Below the pieces are notes generated by a model. It saw only the letters and a list, made by a program, of their open reading frames with translations, made no database searches and was not told where the DNA came from. The position numbers and the translations under genes were made by a program. A stretch of 64,000 bases of DNA from Camelimonas lactis (GTDB taxonomy: Bacteria; Pseudomonadota; Alphaproteobacteria; Rhizobiales; Beijerinckiaceae). Within the stretch, counting starts at the first letter, position 1. Each line of letters starts with the position of its first letter. Below are positions 10,374-19,972 of the stretch, one piece after another. The stretch spans positions 186,001 through 250,000 of the forward strand of contig NZ_SLWL01000003.1 in assembly GCF_004342915.1 (NCBI RefSeq), written 5' to 3'.

Positions 10374-10404
10374 GCGGTTTCCGATCCAGTTGATCGAAAA
10401 CTGC
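10374..10404. repeat. Imperfect inverted repeat downstream of lolA
   Basis: Two 13-nt arms (10374-10386 and 10392-10404) around a 5-nt loop pair with one G-T wobble and one mismatch. It begins with GCGGTTTCCGATC, a sort of sequence often seen in dispersed alphaproteobacterial intergenic palindromes. There is no T-run, so a terminator role is uncertain. The rest of the gap 10331-10572 shows nothing else. Confidence 0.4.
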
Positions 10405-10572
10405 ACCAAAGCAAACGGCCAGCGTCATCCTGATGCAGGCGGCGTCCGCCGTCACGGCAATTCCCTTCGGCGGCAACTTGCTCTAAATGCGGATATCCCC
10501 TGAAGTTTAACGTCCAGACCAGCGTAACTGAACCGGAGACCGCTGCTGACGTCCCGAACTGCCGGAGCAGAC

Positions 10573-11400
10573 GTGCCGCTTTCCGTTACGACATGGAACA
10601 TCAACTCGGTGCGGCTGCGCGCCGATCAGGTTATCCGCCACATCGACGCATGTAACCCGGACATCGTTTGCCTTCAGGAAACCAAATGTCCGGACGAGCA
10701 GTTTCCAAGCTCCGTATTCCGGCAGCGCGGGTACGGCCACATCGCCGTCAATGGTCAGAAGGGCTACCATGGCGTGGCCATTCTCTCGCGCATCCCGTTC
10801 GTCCGCACTGACGTGAAGGCCTTTTGTGGCCAGAACGATTGCCGCCACATATCAGTGCGCCTGCCAGCCCAGTGCGCCGACCTGGAAATTCATAACTTCT
10901 ACGTGCCGGCCGGCGGCGATATCGCCGACCCGGCGCTCAACCCGAAGTTCCGTCACAAACTCGATTTTCTGGAAGAAATGCTGGCCTGGACCGGCGTCGA
11001 CCAGCCAGCGCAGCGCAACAGCATCCTGGTAGGCGACCTGAATGTCGCGCCCTATGTCACTGACGTCTGGAACCACAAGGCGCTGCTCAATGTCGTCAGC
11101 CATACGCCCGTTGAGACCGAAGCACTGGAGAACATCCGGACAACCGCCGGTTTTGTTGACGCCGTCCGCAAGCTGGCGCCCGAACCGGAGAAGCTTTTCA
11201 CCTGGTGGAGCTACCGCTCGAAGGACCACACGGTGAACGACCGCGGCCGCCGCCTGGATCATGTCTGGCTGTCGCCTGGCGTCGCCGCGGGGCTGGAAGA
11301 TTTTGTAATTTCAAAGGAAACGCGAAGTTGGGAGCGCCCGTCCGACCACGTTCCCGTCACCGTGCGCCTCGATCTTAAAGCGATCCGGCGACCGGCCTGA
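10573..11400 (+). CDS. xthA: Exodeoxyribonuclease III
   Basis: AP endonuclease / 3'-5' exonuclease of base-excision repair, 275 residues. The magnesium-dependent endonuclease/phosphatase fold is shown by TTWNINSVR, LQETKC (catalytic Glu), KGYHGVAILSR, GDLNVAP (catalytic Asp/Asn) and the C-terminal SDHVPV (catalytic His). It starts at a GTG at 10573 with GGAG nine bases upstream. It is transcribed in the same direction as lolA but about 240 nt apart. Confidence 0.92.
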   Translation: MPLSVTTWNINSVRLRADQVIRHIDACNPDIVCLQETKCPDEQFPSSVFRQRGYGHIAVNGQKGYHGVAILSRIPFVRTDVKAFCGQNDCRHISVRLPAQCADLEIHNFYVPAGGDIADPALNPKFRHKLDFLEEMLAWTGVDQPAQRNSILVGDLNVAPYVTDVWNHKALLNVVSHTPVETEALENIRTTAGFVDAVRKLAPEPEKLFTWWSYRSKDHTVNDRGRRLDHVWLSPGVAAGLEDFVISKETRSWERPSDHVPVTVRLDLKAIRRPA

Positions 11401-11477
11401 AGCCAGTCCATGTCTCCACAAGCAGCCGCGCTCCAGACGCCCTTGCCAGCCAGTCAGCGTCGCATGCCGGAAAGGCC

Positions 11478-11936
11478 CTATTCCCCGTCCAGCCTGGCCA
11501 GACGCTGGCCGATCTGGCCAATTTCGCCTGACAGGCGGTCAAGGCGGTCCGACAGGGCATCCCGGACCGCTGCCGCAGAAGCCGGAAATTCAACCAGCAC
11601 CCGCCGCACCATGTCGCGGGTCAACACCATCACCGTGACCGTTTCGGCGGCTTCGGCCCGCACGGTCCGCTCGGTGTCCACATACATGGCCATTTCATCC
11701 AGCAAATCGCCGGGACCCGCCTCCGTGCGGATATCCGGGCCGCCATCGGCAAGGATCACGCGACCGGAGAGGACAGCGACAGCGCCTTGCGCCATCTCGC
11801 CCGCTTCGAATAGCACGGCGCCCGGCTGGAATGTGGCGTGCGTCGCGGCAAACGCCAGCAGACGCAGAGCGTCCGGCTCAAAATTACGCAGTGCAGGCAT
11901 TCGCGCCAATATGGCGACATCCTGGTCCAGTGACAT
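11478..11936 (-). CDS. Small cyclic-nucleotide-binding-domain protein
   Basis: A 152-residue protein made of one Crp/Fnr-type beta-roll (about residues 15-125; e.g. FQPGAVLFEAGEMAQGAVAV and GPGDLLDEMAMYVD) plus a C-terminal helical tail (SDRLDRLSGEIGQIGQRLARL). There is no helix-turn-helix, so it should not bind DNA by itself; it may sense cAMP/cGMP or act as a partner protein. It lies downstream of the response regulator in the same direction, a pairing also known for OtpR/CenR regions in Brucella. Which ligand, if any, is bound is not visible. Confidence 0.75.
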   Translation of the reverse strand: MSLDQDVAILARMPALRNFEPDALRLLAFAATHATFQPGAVLFEAGEMAQGAVAVLSGRVILADGGPDIRTEAGPGDLLDEMAMYVDTERTVRAEAAETVTVMVLTRDMVRRVLVEFPASAAAVRDALSDRLDRLSGEIGQIGQRLARLDGE

Positions 11937-12080
11937 CAGCTACCAGCCCGCCTGCTTTCTGGAATATCCCCAACTGGAACAAAACCGGTTCAACAGGAAC
12001 GGCTTTTTGCGCCAGCTTCCTGCCTCGACGTATCTTCTCCACGCAGGGTGACGTCCACCTTGCCGAAAAAACGGGCTCAC

Positions 12081-12098
12081 GGCGAAGTGGACTTCGCC
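12081..12098. repeat. Short perfect palindrome between regulator genes
   Basis: GGCGAAGT-GG-ACTTCGCC, 8-bp arms, in the 172-nt gap between the response regulator stop and the cyclic-nucleotide-binding protein. It could be a weak hairpin or a protein site; no T-run follows. Confidence 0.35.
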
Positions 12099-12108
12099 CT
12101 CATCGCCA

Positions 12109-12795
12109 TCATGGCGCGAGCCTGTAACCTCCAGCTTCGGTTACAAGTATCCGCGCCCGGGCCGGGTCTTCCTCGATTTTTTGTCGCAGACGATAAATGT
12201 GCGTTTCGAGCGTGTGCGTGGTCACGGTCGCATTGTAGCCCCAGACTTCTTGCAGCAATGTTTCCCGGCTGACCACCTTGCGGTCGGCGCGATACAGGAA
12301 ACGCAGGATCGCTGTTTCCTTTTCCGTCAACTTCAGTTTGGATCCACGACCGTTGACCAGCAGCTTGGCGCTGGGCCGGAAAGTGTAGGGCCCAATTGTG
12401 AAAACGGCGTCCTCGCTGGCCTCATGCTGCCGCAACTGGGCGCGGATACGGGCGAGCAGCACGGCGAACTTGAACGGCTTGACCACAAAGTCATTGGCGC
12501 CAGCGTCGAGGCTGAGAACCGTGTCGGTATCGGTGTCGTAACCGGTGAGCACGATAATCGGGCTTTTGAAACCGTTCTGCCGCATCACCTTGACGGCGTC
12601 ACGTCCGTCCATGTCGGGAAGCCCCAGATCCATGACGACCAGATCGACGCGACGGTCCCTGACCCGTTCGATAGCGGCGCTGGCCGTTTCCGCGCCTTCG
12701 ACGGTGAACTCGTCATTGAGCAGCAACTGCTCCGACAGGGTGTCCCGCAAATCCTTCTCGTCATCGACGATGAGAATGTGGCTACGATGACTCAA
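12109..12795 (-). CDS. OmpR-family response regulator, CenR/OtpR type
   Basis: DNA-binding response regulator. The receiver domain starts HILIVDDEKDLRDTL; the phospho-acceptor Asp is in VVMDLGLPDMDG, the switch Thr in VLTGYDTDTD and the Lys in FVVKPFKFAVLLARIRAQL. The winged helix ends TTHTLETHIYRLRQKIE. The linker wording LRQHEASEDAVF-IGPYTFRP is characteristic of the alphaproteobacterial CenR/OtpR envelope regulator. I prefer a TTG start at 12795 because GGGAGAG precedes it and the protein then begins directly at the receiver fold (228 residues); a GTG at 12825 is the alternative. No histidine kinase is adjacent. Confidence 0.85.
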   Translation of the reverse strand: MSHRSHILIVDDEKDLRDTLSEQLLLNDEFTVEGAETASAAIERVRDRRVDLVVMDLGLPDMDGRDAVKVMRQNGFKSPIIVLTGYDTDTDTVLSLDAGANDFVVKPFKFAVLLARIRAQLRQHEASEDAVFTIGPYTFRPSAKLLVNGRGSKLKLTEKETAILRFLYRADRKVVSRETLLQEVWGYNATVTTHTLETHIYRLRQKIEEDPARARILVTEAGGYRLAP

Positions 12796-12836
12796 GCGAT
12801 TCTCTCCCAGACGGCGCCAGCTCACAGGTAGACCAG

Positions 12837-13439
12837 ATGGTGACCATCAGGCAATATCGCGCCCGCAGGTCAGTCGGTCTGTGGCTATTGCAACTCAAGA
12901 CGTCCAGCATGAAAAAAATTACGCGCGTGGTTGTTTATCAAACTCCAGGGAACCACAGAAGCGCAACCCTGATTGCAGGTTTCATGCGCTTTCCGTGCGT
13001 AATAGGCCGAAGCGGGATGCGGCCTCAGGGGCTTAAAACTGAAGGCGACGGGGTAACGCCCCAGGGACGTTTCCATGTTCGCAGGATTTTCTACCGGGCC
13101 GACAGGGTTAAAAGGCCGCTTACCAGCCTGCCCGCCACGCCGTTGCGACGGTCCGACGGCTGGTGCGACACAACCGGGGCTGGCGTCTACAACCGCCATG
13201 TCAGATTGCCGTGCAGATATGGCTGTGAGCAGATGTGGCGCGACGACCATCTATATGATATAGTTATGGAAATTGACCACAATCATCGACCGCGCATCCA
13301 GGGCAGAGGCAGCGCCGTCTTCATCCATCTGATGCGCCCTGACAGGACGCCGACCCAAGGCTGCGTGGCCCTGCGCCCGCGCGATTTGCGCTTGCTGCTG
13401 CGTCACATTTCTCCAGAAACGGTGATTGATATCCGCTGA
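12837..13439 (+). CDS. L,D-transpeptidase (YkuD) domain protein
   Basis: About 200 residues with a YkuD catalytic fold: GDGVTPQGRFHVRRIFYR early and the active-site stretch FIHLMRPDRTPTQGCVALRPRDL, containing the catalytic His and Cys. Such enzymes form 3-3 peptidoglycan cross-links or attach proteins to the wall, but this subgroup, with a basic N terminus and no clear signal peptide or LysM domain, is poorly characterised. The start is uncertain: ATG 12837 is used, ATG 12909 (MKKITRVVVYQ) is also possible. It is divergent from the response regulator, so they may share a control region. Confidence 0.75.
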   Translation: MVTIRQYRARRSVGLWLLQLKTSSMKKITRVVVYQTPGNHRSATLIAGFMRFPCVIGRSGMRPQGLKTEGDGVTPQGRFHVRRIFYRADRVKRPLTSLPATPLRRSDGWCDTTGAGVYNRHVRLPCRYGCEQMWRDDHLYDIVMEIDHNHRPRIQGRGSAVFIHLMRPDRTPTQGCVALRPRDLRLLLRHISPETVIDIR

Positions 13440-13535
13440 ACGGCCGGCGCTGATCATGGTGGAAGCGCCGCCTGCCGCGTCAGCCCGATGTTCACATTCT
13501 CGCGAATCACCTGGTTACAGCGGCAGGCTGAACCA

Positions 13536-14228
13536 TCAGGCGCGCGAACCAAAGATGGCGCTGCCCACGCGCACATGCGTGGCGCCGAGCATGATCGCCT
13601 GCTCGAAATCGCCGCTCATGCCCATGGAAAGCCGTGACAGGCCATTGCGCGCGGCAATCTTGCGCAGCAGCGCGAAATGCGGGCTGGGCGGGTCCTGCAC
13701 TGGCGGGATGCACATCAGACCAGCGATCTCCAGTCCGAACTCATTTCTGCAGCGGGCAATAAAGTCGTCCGCTTCAGAAGGCGCAACGCCGGCCTTCTGG
13801 AGTTCCTCACCGGTGTTCACCTGAACAAAAAGCTCCGGTCTGCGGCCTGCCCGGTCGATCTCCCGCGCCAGAACCTCCGCCAGCCCCGGGCGATCAAGGG
13901 TATGGATCGCGTCGAACAGGGCTACGGCTTCCCGCGTCTTGTTGCTTTGCAGGGGGCCGATCAGGTGTAAGACGACGTTCTCATACCGCTCCCTGAGCGG
14001 CGGCCATTTGCCGTGGGCTTCCTGAACACGATTTTCTCCGAACACGCGATGACCGGCTTCGAGCACGGGTATAATCTCCTCCGGCCCAAAGGTTTTGGAA
14101 ACGCACACCAGCGTGACGTCCTGTCCGCTCCTGCCGCTTTTCGCGGCGGCGCGGTCACAGGCATGACGAACGGCGCCAAGACGCTCCGCGACCTGGAGGG
14201 ATATGGTGGGGGGCGTTTCAGCGCTCAT
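13536..14228 (-). CDS. PLP homeostasis protein, YggS/PROSC family
   Basis: Fold-type III pyridoxal-phosphate-binding protein (230 residues) that buffers PLP and affects amino-acid balance. The PLP lysine is in VCVSKTF; HLIGPLQSNKTREAV, VNTGEELQKAGV, GLMCIPP and SMGMSGDFEQAI with GSAIFG near the C terminus are family signatures. The family has no established enzymatic activity. It is divergent from leuS. Confidence 0.92.
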   Translation of the reverse strand: MSAETPPTISLQVAERLGAVRHACDRAAAKSGRSGQDVTLVCVSKTFGPEEIIPVLEAGHRVFGENRVQEAHGKWPPLRERYENVVLHLIGPLQSNKTREAVALFDAIHTLDRPGLAEVLAREIDRAGRRPELFVQVNTGEELQKAGVAPSEADDFIARCRNEFGLEIAGLMCIPPVQDPPSPHFALLRKIAARNGLSRLSMGMSGDFEQAIMLGATHVRVGSAIFGSRA

Positions 14229-14569
14229 GGATGCCTCTGGATCTGTCGGGGGACTGCCACCGGTTCCGTTCCGGAAAAGCCGGTGGCTGTCTCTCCAGCC
14301 TGAATTGCGACGGGTCGCGGAAATGGGTGCGCATCCGCAAGCTTCAGGCTATGGGGAAAACGCTGCCGCCTTCGTACATCAGCGCCCCGCGCGAGGGAAA
14401 CCGGACCGGGGCCTGGCGCAGACCGCAGATATCTCCTTCGCACGCCCGCGTCGCATTGACCCCTGCCCGCAATCGTGGCCTAGTCCGCGCCAGTTTGACC
14501 CAAGCGCCTTTGCGCTTACCGGAGACGGGACGCCGCCTCCGGCGATGATGAACTGGACCAGGCTGGAAG
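14229..14569. other. Intergenic region between yggS-like gene and leuS
   Basis: About 340 bases between divergent genes. Short open frames in several directions show no recognisable protein similarity. It presumably carries both promoters; I see no clear sigma-factor boxes, palindrome or riboswitch. Confidence 0.4.
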
Positions 14570-17200
14570 ATGACGCGCGAGCGCTACAACCCGAAGGAAA
14601 CCGAACCACGCTGGCAGGCAGCCTGGGAAGAAAAGCAGCTCTTCTCGACGTCCAACGACGACAGCCGCCCCGCGTACTATGTGCTTGAGATGTTCCCGTA
14701 CCCGTCCGGGCGCATCCACATGGGCCACGTTCGGAACTACACGCTTGGCGACGTGCTGGCGCGTTACAAGCGGGCGAAGGGCTTCTCTGTGCTGCATCCC
14801 ATGGGCTGGGACGCCTTCGGCATGCCGGCCGAAAACGCCGCCATGCAGAACAAGGTGCACCCTGGCGAATGGACCTGGGCCAATATCGCCAGCATGCGCA
14901 ACCAGCTGAAGCCGATCGGCCTGTCGCTTGACTGGGCGCGGGAGTTCGCCACCTGTGACCCCAGCTACTACAAGCACCAGCAACGCCTGTTCATCGACTT
15001 TTACAAGGCCGGTCTGGTCGACCGCAAGACCGCCAAGGTCAACTGGGACCCGGTCGATCACACCGTGCTGGCCAACGAGCAGGTCATCGACGGTCGCGGC
15101 TGGCGTTCGGGCGCGGTGGTCGAGCAGCGCGAGCTGACCCAGTGGTTCCTGCGCATTACCAGGTTTGCCGACCAACTTGATAATGCTCTCGACAGTCTGG
15201 ATCGCTGGCCTGAGAAAGTGCGCACCATGCAGCGCAACTGGATCGGCCGGTCGGAAGGCCTGCTGGTGCGCTTCGCCATCGCCAACGCCGCGGCGACGCC
15301 TGGCGCCGATGGCCAGCGCGATCTGAAGGTTTACACCACCCGCCCGGACACGCTGTTCGGCGCCGCGTTCATCGGCATCGCCGCCGACCATCCGTTGGCC
15401 CGGACGCTGGCGGCGCAGAACCCGGCGCTTGCCAGCTTTATTGCGGACATCCGCAAGACCGGCACCGCCCAGGAGGCAATCGACAAGGCGGAGAAGCGCG
15501 GTTTCGATACGGGCCTGCGCGTCGCCCACCCGTTCGATCCGGACTGGACGCTGCCCGTTTACGTGGCCAATTTCGTCCTGCTGGAATACGGCACCGGGGC
15601 CATCTTCGGTTGCCCGGCCCATGATCAGCGCGACCTGGATTTTGCCCGCGCCTATGACCTTCCGGTTACGCCAGTCGTCTGCCCCCCTGGCGTTGAGCCG
15701 GCTACCTTCCTGATTGGTGATGAAGCTTATGACGGCGAAGGCCAGCTGATCAATTCGCGCTTCCTCGATGGCATGTCCGCCAGCGACGCCTATGAGGAGG
15801 TAGCGCGCCGCCTGGAAACAGCCCAGCTCGACGGCGCTGCGGTTGGCGAGCGCAAGGTCAACTTCCGTCTGCGCGACTGGGGCATTTCCCGCCAGCGCTA
15901 CTGGGGCTGCCCGATCCCGATGATCCACTGCGACGCCTGTGGCGTGCAGCCGGTTCCTGTCGACCAGCTGCCGGTTACGCTGCCGGAAGACGTGAGCTTC
16001 GACAAGCCAGGCAATCCGCTGGACCGGCACCCAACCTGGAGCAAGGTTGACTGTCCGAACTGTGGCGCGCCCGCCCGTCGGGAAACCGACACCATGGATA
16101 CCTTTGTCGATTCATCCTGGTATTTCGCCCGCTTCACCGATCCGTGGAACGCCGGCGCGCCGACGACAGCCACGGCTGTGGCCAGGTTCATGCCCGTCGA
16201 CCAGTATATCGGCGGCGTCGAGCACGCCATTCTGCACCTGTTGTATTCGCGCTTTTTCACCCGGGCGATGAAGGAAACCGGGCACGTCGATCTTGAGGAG
16301 CCGTTCACCGGACTGTTCACCCAGGGCATGGTTGTGCATGAAACCTACCGCGACGCCAGCGGCGCCTGGACAGAACCTGGCGACGTCCGCATCGAGAGCT
16401 CGGGCGCGGACCGGCGCGCGATTCATGTAAAAACTGGCGAACCCGTCTCGATCGGTCCGATCGAGAAGATGTCCAAGTCGAAAAAGAACACGGTCGACCC
16501 CGACGACATTATTGCTGCCTATGGCGCCGACACGGCCCGGTGGTTCATGCTGTCGGACTCACCGCCGGAGCGCGACGTCATCTGGACCGACGAAGGCGTC
16601 CAGGGCGCATGGCGGTTTGTCCAGCGCGTCTGGCGCATCACCCAGGAAGTCGCTTCGCTGGAGGCGGGCTCAGGCGACGGCCCCTCCCCCGTGGCCAGGG
16701 CATTGCGCAAGGCCGCCCATCACGCCATCGCCGCGGTGAGCGATGATATCGAAAAGCTGCGCTTCAACCGCTGTGTCGCGCAGATTTACGAGTTGGCCAA
16801 CGCCATCCAGAGCGCCATCAACAACGCGACGGAATCAGGAGATGGTTCGGTCGACGTCGTCGACGCTCTGCGCGAGGCCAACGCCATTCTCATCCAGCTG
16901 CTGGCTCCGATGATGCCGCACCTTGCCGAAAGCTGCTGGGAAGCGTTGGGGCGCAAGGAACTGGTGGCGACAGCGCCCTGGCCTGTTCACGATCCGGCCA
17001 TGTTGGTGGAGGATGAGATAACCTTGCCGGTGCAGGTGAACGGCAAGAGACGCGCAGATATCACCGTTGCCAGGGACGCGGACCGCGCTACCATCGAGCA
17101 GGCCGCGCTTGCGGAAGATGGGGTGAAGCGCGCCATTGGCGACGCCGCGGTGAAAAAGATCATCATCGTGCTGCAGAGGATTGTGAATGTCGTCATCTGA
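14570..17200 (+). CDS. leuS: Leucyl-tRNA synthetase
   Basis: Class I aminoacyl-tRNA synthetase of 876 residues charging tRNA-Leu. The HIGH motif is HMGH at about residue 50, the KMSKS motif EKMSKSKKN at about 632. The CP1 editing domain (e.g. [20 protein letters not shown] and [19 protein letters not shown]) is complete, and a zinc-like Cys cluster is visible (IHCDACG, CPNCGAP). It opens with [12 protein letters not shown], the usual bacterial N terminus. Its end overlaps lptE by 14 nt, indicating translational coupling. Confidence 0.97.
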   Translation: MTRERYNPKETEPRWQAAWEEKQLFSTSNDDSRPAYYVLEMFPYPSGRIHMGHVRNYTLGDVLARYKRAKGFSVLHPMGWDAFGMPAENAAMQNKVHPGEWTWANIASMRNQLKPIGLSLDWAREFATCDPSYYKHQQRLFIDFYKAGLVDRKTAKVNWDPVDHTVLANEQVIDGRGWRSGAVVEQRELTQWFLRITRFADQLDNALDSLDRWPEKVRTMQRNWIGRSEGLLVRFAIANAAATPGADGQRDLKVYTTRPDTLFGAAFIGIAADHPLARTLAAQNPALASFIADIRKTGTAQEAIDKAEKRGFDTGLRVAHPFDPDWTLPVYVANFVLLEYGTGAIFGCPAHDQRDLDFARAYDLPVTPVVCPPGVEPATFLIGDEAYDGEGQLINSRFLDGMSASDAYEEVARRLETAQLDGAAVGERKVNFRLRDWGISRQRYWGCPIPMIHCDACGVQPVPVDQLPVTLPEDVSFDKPGNPLDRHPTWSKVDCPNCGAPARRETDTMDTFVDSSWYFARFTDPWNAGAPTTATAVARFMPVDQYIGGVEHAILHLLYSRFFTRAMKETGHVDLEEPFTGLFTQGMVVHETYRDASGAWTEPGDVRIESSGADRRAIHVKTGEPVSIGPIEKMSKSKKNTVDPDDIIAAYGADTARWFMLSDSPPERDVIWTDEGVQGAWRFVQRVWRITQEVASLEAGSGDGPSPVARALRKAAHHAIAAVSDDIEKLRFNRCVAQIYELANAIQSAINNATESGDGSVDVVDALREANAILIQLLAPMMPHLAESCWEALGRKELVATAPWPVHDPAMLVEDEITLPVQVNGKRRADITVARDADRATIEQAALAEDGVKRAIGDAAVKKIIIVLQRIVNVVI

Positions 17201-17747
17201 ATCCGGGCATGCGGTTCGCAGCCGTCTTCGGTCCATGCGCCTTCTGCCCTTGCTGGCCGTCGGCGTCTCCCTCTCCCTTGGCGGCTGCTTCCGTCCACTC
17301 TATGGAACGTCCCCGACCGGGCACAATGTTGCTGACCAGCTCGCTTCGGTGGATGTCGTAGTCGTGCCGAAAACCTCCCAGGAGCGGCTGGCCCACTACG
17401 TTGAGCAGGAACTGCGGTTCAATCTGAATGGTAGTGGCCGTCCGGCCGCCAAGGCCTACCGCCTTGAACTGGATCTGAGCCAGGAGGTGTTGACCTCATC
17501 GGTGAACCAGGCCACCGGCCAGGCGGTCGCGGCGATCCTGCGCATCAAGGCCAATTACAAGCTCATCGAAAGCGGCTCCACCAAGGTGGTTGCGGAAGGC
17601 GCGGCCAGCGCCTCCGCCGGCTATGACCGTACCCCACAGCGCTACTCCAACCTTCGCGCCGCCCGGGATGCGGAAATCCGGGCGTCCAAGGTCCTGGCCG
17701 AACAGTTACAAACCAAACTCGCCGGTTGGTTCGTCGCGCGGCGCTGA
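17187..17747 (+). CDS. lptE: LPS-assembly lipoprotein LptE
   Basis: Outer-membrane lipoprotein (186 residues) that plugs the LptD barrel for lipopolysaccharide export. After a basic N terminus, a hydrophobic segment ends in the lipobox LSLGGC (Cys about 33), followed by FRPLYG, the usual start of mature alphaproteobacterial LptE. The rest is weakly conserved but fits ([31 protein letters not shown]). The start lies inside the leuS end; an internal Met before the hydrophobic segment is an alternative. Confidence 0.85.
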   Translation: MSSSESGHAVRSRLRSMRLLPLLAVGVSLSLGGCFRPLYGTSPTGHNVADQLASVDVVVVPKTSQERLAHYVEQELRFNLNGSGRPAAKAYRLELDLSQEVLTSSVNQATGQAVAAILRIKANYKLIESGSTKVVAEGAASASAGYDRTPQRYSNLRAARDAEIRASKVLAEQLQTKLAGWFVARR

Positions 17748-17847
17748 TCGGCCGGGCCGTGGCCTGCGCCGCAGCCAGCCCGGAGCTCCCCGCGCCGGAT
17801 GACTGTTGTGGTTTCCATGCCGGTTTTGCCAGCGCGGAAAGGTGCCC

Positions 17848-18876
17848 ATGGTTGCGGTCAAGCCAGCAGAGATCAACGCGGTCCTGAACCGTCCGCCAGA
17901 CGTCCCGGTCGTGCTCGTCCACGGCCCTGACGCCGGCCTGGTGGCTGAGCGGGTCGGCAGGCTCATAAAAGCGGTCATCGACAGCGACGATGATCCCTTC
18001 CGCCTGTTGCGTCTGGATGGGGACATTGTGGCGGCGGATCCCATGCGGCTTGCCGACGAGGCCAACACCATCAGTCTCTTCGGCGGCAAGCGCGCCATCG
18101 TCATCCGGGCCGGATCAAAGAGCATTGTTCCGGGATTGAAGCCCCTTCTGGAGGCGCCGCCCGCGGATGCGCTGGTTATTGTCCAGGCGGGAGATCTGGC
18201 CCGTACATCGCCGCTCAGAACGCTCTGCGAGCGCTCCAGAGCGGCTTTGACCGTTCCCTGCTATGCGGATGGCCCCAGAGAGCTCGCCGCCCTTTTGGAC
18301 GAGGTTATGGCGGTCCATGGACTACGCCTGGATAGCGACGCCCGGGTCCACCTTCTGTCGTTGCTGGGGGCCGACCGGCAAACGACCCGCAATGAACTTG
18401 AAAAACTCGCCCTGTACGCGCGTGGCGCCAACACTGTAACGATTGGGGACGTCGACGCTGTCTGCGGCGACGCCGCGTCCCTGGCCGTCGACTCGCTGGT
18501 TGACGGCACTTTTCTCGGCGACCTGAAGCGTCTCGACATGGATTGTAGCCGGCTGTTCGCCGACGGTAACGACCCGGGCGTGCTGGTGGGATTCCTGCTC
18601 AGACACGGGCTGATGCTGTTGTCGGCGCGTTCCCAGATGGAGAGCGGCGTTCCAGCTGGCCAGGCGCTTGAGAAAATGCGCCTTCACTTCAAGCGGAAGG
18701 ACGCGGTTGATCGGCAGTTGGGCATCTGGCCAGCGCAGGATTTGCTGCTTGTAACCGGTGATCTGGGTCAGGCGGTCGCCCGATGCCGGCAGAATCCCCT
18801 GATGCGCCGCGAGATCGCACGGGTAGCCATGTGGGCGGTCGCCATGCGCGCAGCGCGCCATCGCGCCCGGAACTGA
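17848..18876 (+). CDS. holA: DNA polymerase III delta subunit
   Basis: Clamp-loader subunit that opens the beta sliding clamp. It has 342 residues from the ATG at 17848, preceded by GGAAAGG. VVLVHGPDAGLVAERVGRL near the N terminus and SLFGGKRAIVIR are typical of HolA, and LLGADRQTTRNELEKLALYA is the domain II-III junction. It forms an operon-like row with leuS and lptE. It reads toward the origin, so against the likely replication direction. Confidence 0.92.
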   Translation: MVAVKPAEINAVLNRPPDVPVVLVHGPDAGLVAERVGRLIKAVIDSDDDPFRLLRLDGDIVAADPMRLADEANTISLFGGKRAIVIRAGSKSIVPGLKPLLEAPPADALVIVQAGDLARTSPLRTLCERSRAALTVPCYADGPRELAALLDEVMAVHGLRLDSDARVHLLSLLGADRQTTRNELEKLALYARGANTVTIGDVDAVCGDAASLAVDSLVDGTFLGDLKRLDMDCSRLFADGNDPGVLVGFLLRHGLMLLSARSQMESGVPAGQALEKMRLHFKRKDAVDRQLGIWPAQDLLLVTGDLGQAVARCRQNPLMRREIARVAMWAVAMRAARHRARN

Positions 18877-19039
18877 TCGCGGCCTGGAAAGACCAGCGCC
18901 GCGCCCCGCAACGGCAACAGTTCATGATTGTTTGACCGGCTGGCGTGGAATGAACGTCAAACGGCTCCGGGCGCCTCAACGCATCCCTGCACGATCCGGC
19001 CGTGTTTCTTCCGGTTCTGGAGAAATCGCCATGCGTTCG

Positions 19040-19924
19040 CTAGCCTCGCAGGCGCTGACAAATCATGTCCAGCTGTTGCAGGGAGCTGTAACGCAACCGC
19101 AACTCACCCTTGTCGCCGTTATGAGATATCCGGACGCGGGCGCCCAAAACGTCTTCCAGAACCTTCTCCAGAGCCCTTGTATCGGCATCCTTCGGCGCCC
19201 GGGTACGAACGCGGCTGGGCGGCGTCTCCTCGCCCTGCTCGGCCTCCTCCTGCGCTATCCGTTCGGCATCGCGTACATTCAGGCCATTCTCGATAATCTG
19301 CCGGGCTACAGCCTCTGGATCAGCCACAGCCAGCAACGCCCGGGCATGACCCGCGGTCAGGTCGCCATTGTTGACCAGTTTCTGAATTGACTCCGGCAAT
19401 TTCAATAACCGCAGCGTATTTGCTACGTGGCTGCGGCTTTTTCCGATAATTTTCGCCAGATCATTCTGTGTGTAGCTGAAATCCTGCATGAGCTGATCAT
19501 ACCCCATTGCCTCCTCAATGGGATTAAGATCCGCTCGTTGGACATTCTCGACGATTGCAAGTTCAAGAGACAGCTTGTCATCAGCTTCGATGACAACAAC
19601 GGGAATATCCGTCAATCCAGCCCGCTGCGCCGCCCGCCAGCGGCGCTCACCAGCGATCAGTTCAAATACGTCTGGCAGATTGGGCAACTGCCGGACAACG
19701 ACCGGCTGGATAACGCCCCGCTCAGCAATCGAGGCAGCAAGTTCCTCAAGATCACTTTCGGCGAAGTGTCGCCGCGGATTACGGGGATTGGGACGGACAA
19801 ATTCAATGGCGACACGACGCTGCCCACGAACGTTACTGGCGTCGCCCAGCGCCATATCACTGCTGGCTTCGCCGATCAGGGCCGCCAGGCCGCGGCCGAG
19901 CCGCGGGCGAGGTTCATCCGCCAT
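19040..19924 (-). CDS. parB: Chromosome-partitioning protein ParB
   Basis: CTP-dependent parS-binding clamp (294 residues). It opens with RLGRGLAALIGEA; the N-terminal domain carries NPRNPRRHF, GVIQPVVVRQL and GERRWRAAQRAGL (CTP-binding boxes). The central helix-turn-helix region includes AIVENVQRADLNPIEEA and GKSRSHVANTLRLLKLP; a C-terminal dimerisation segment follows. It is the last gene of the rsmG-parA-parB row, 48 nt after parA. Candidate parS sites lie in and around the upstream genes. Confidence 0.96.
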   Translation of the reverse strand: MADEPRPRLGRGLAALIGEASSDMALGDASNVRGQRRVAIEFVRPNPRNPRRHFAESDLEELAASIAERGVIQPVVVRQLPNLPDVFELIAGERRWRAAQRAGLTDIPVVVIEADDKLSLELAIVENVQRADLNPIEEAMGYDQLMQDFSYTQNDLAKIIGKSRSHVANTLRLLKLPESIQKLVNNGDLTAGHARALLAVADPEAVARQIIENGLNVRDAERIAQEEAEQGEETPPSRVRTRAPKDADTRALEKVLEDVLGARVRISHNGDKGELRLRYSSLQQLDMICQRLRG

Positions 19925-19972
19925 TTCTGATGTCCCGTAACCTGTTCAAACACTATCGAACCGCACAGATAT

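Noticed and set aside
14516-16030. 504-codon open frame on the minus strand opposite leuS
   Set aside because: It is antisense to the intact leuS and has no recognisable domains or ribosome site.
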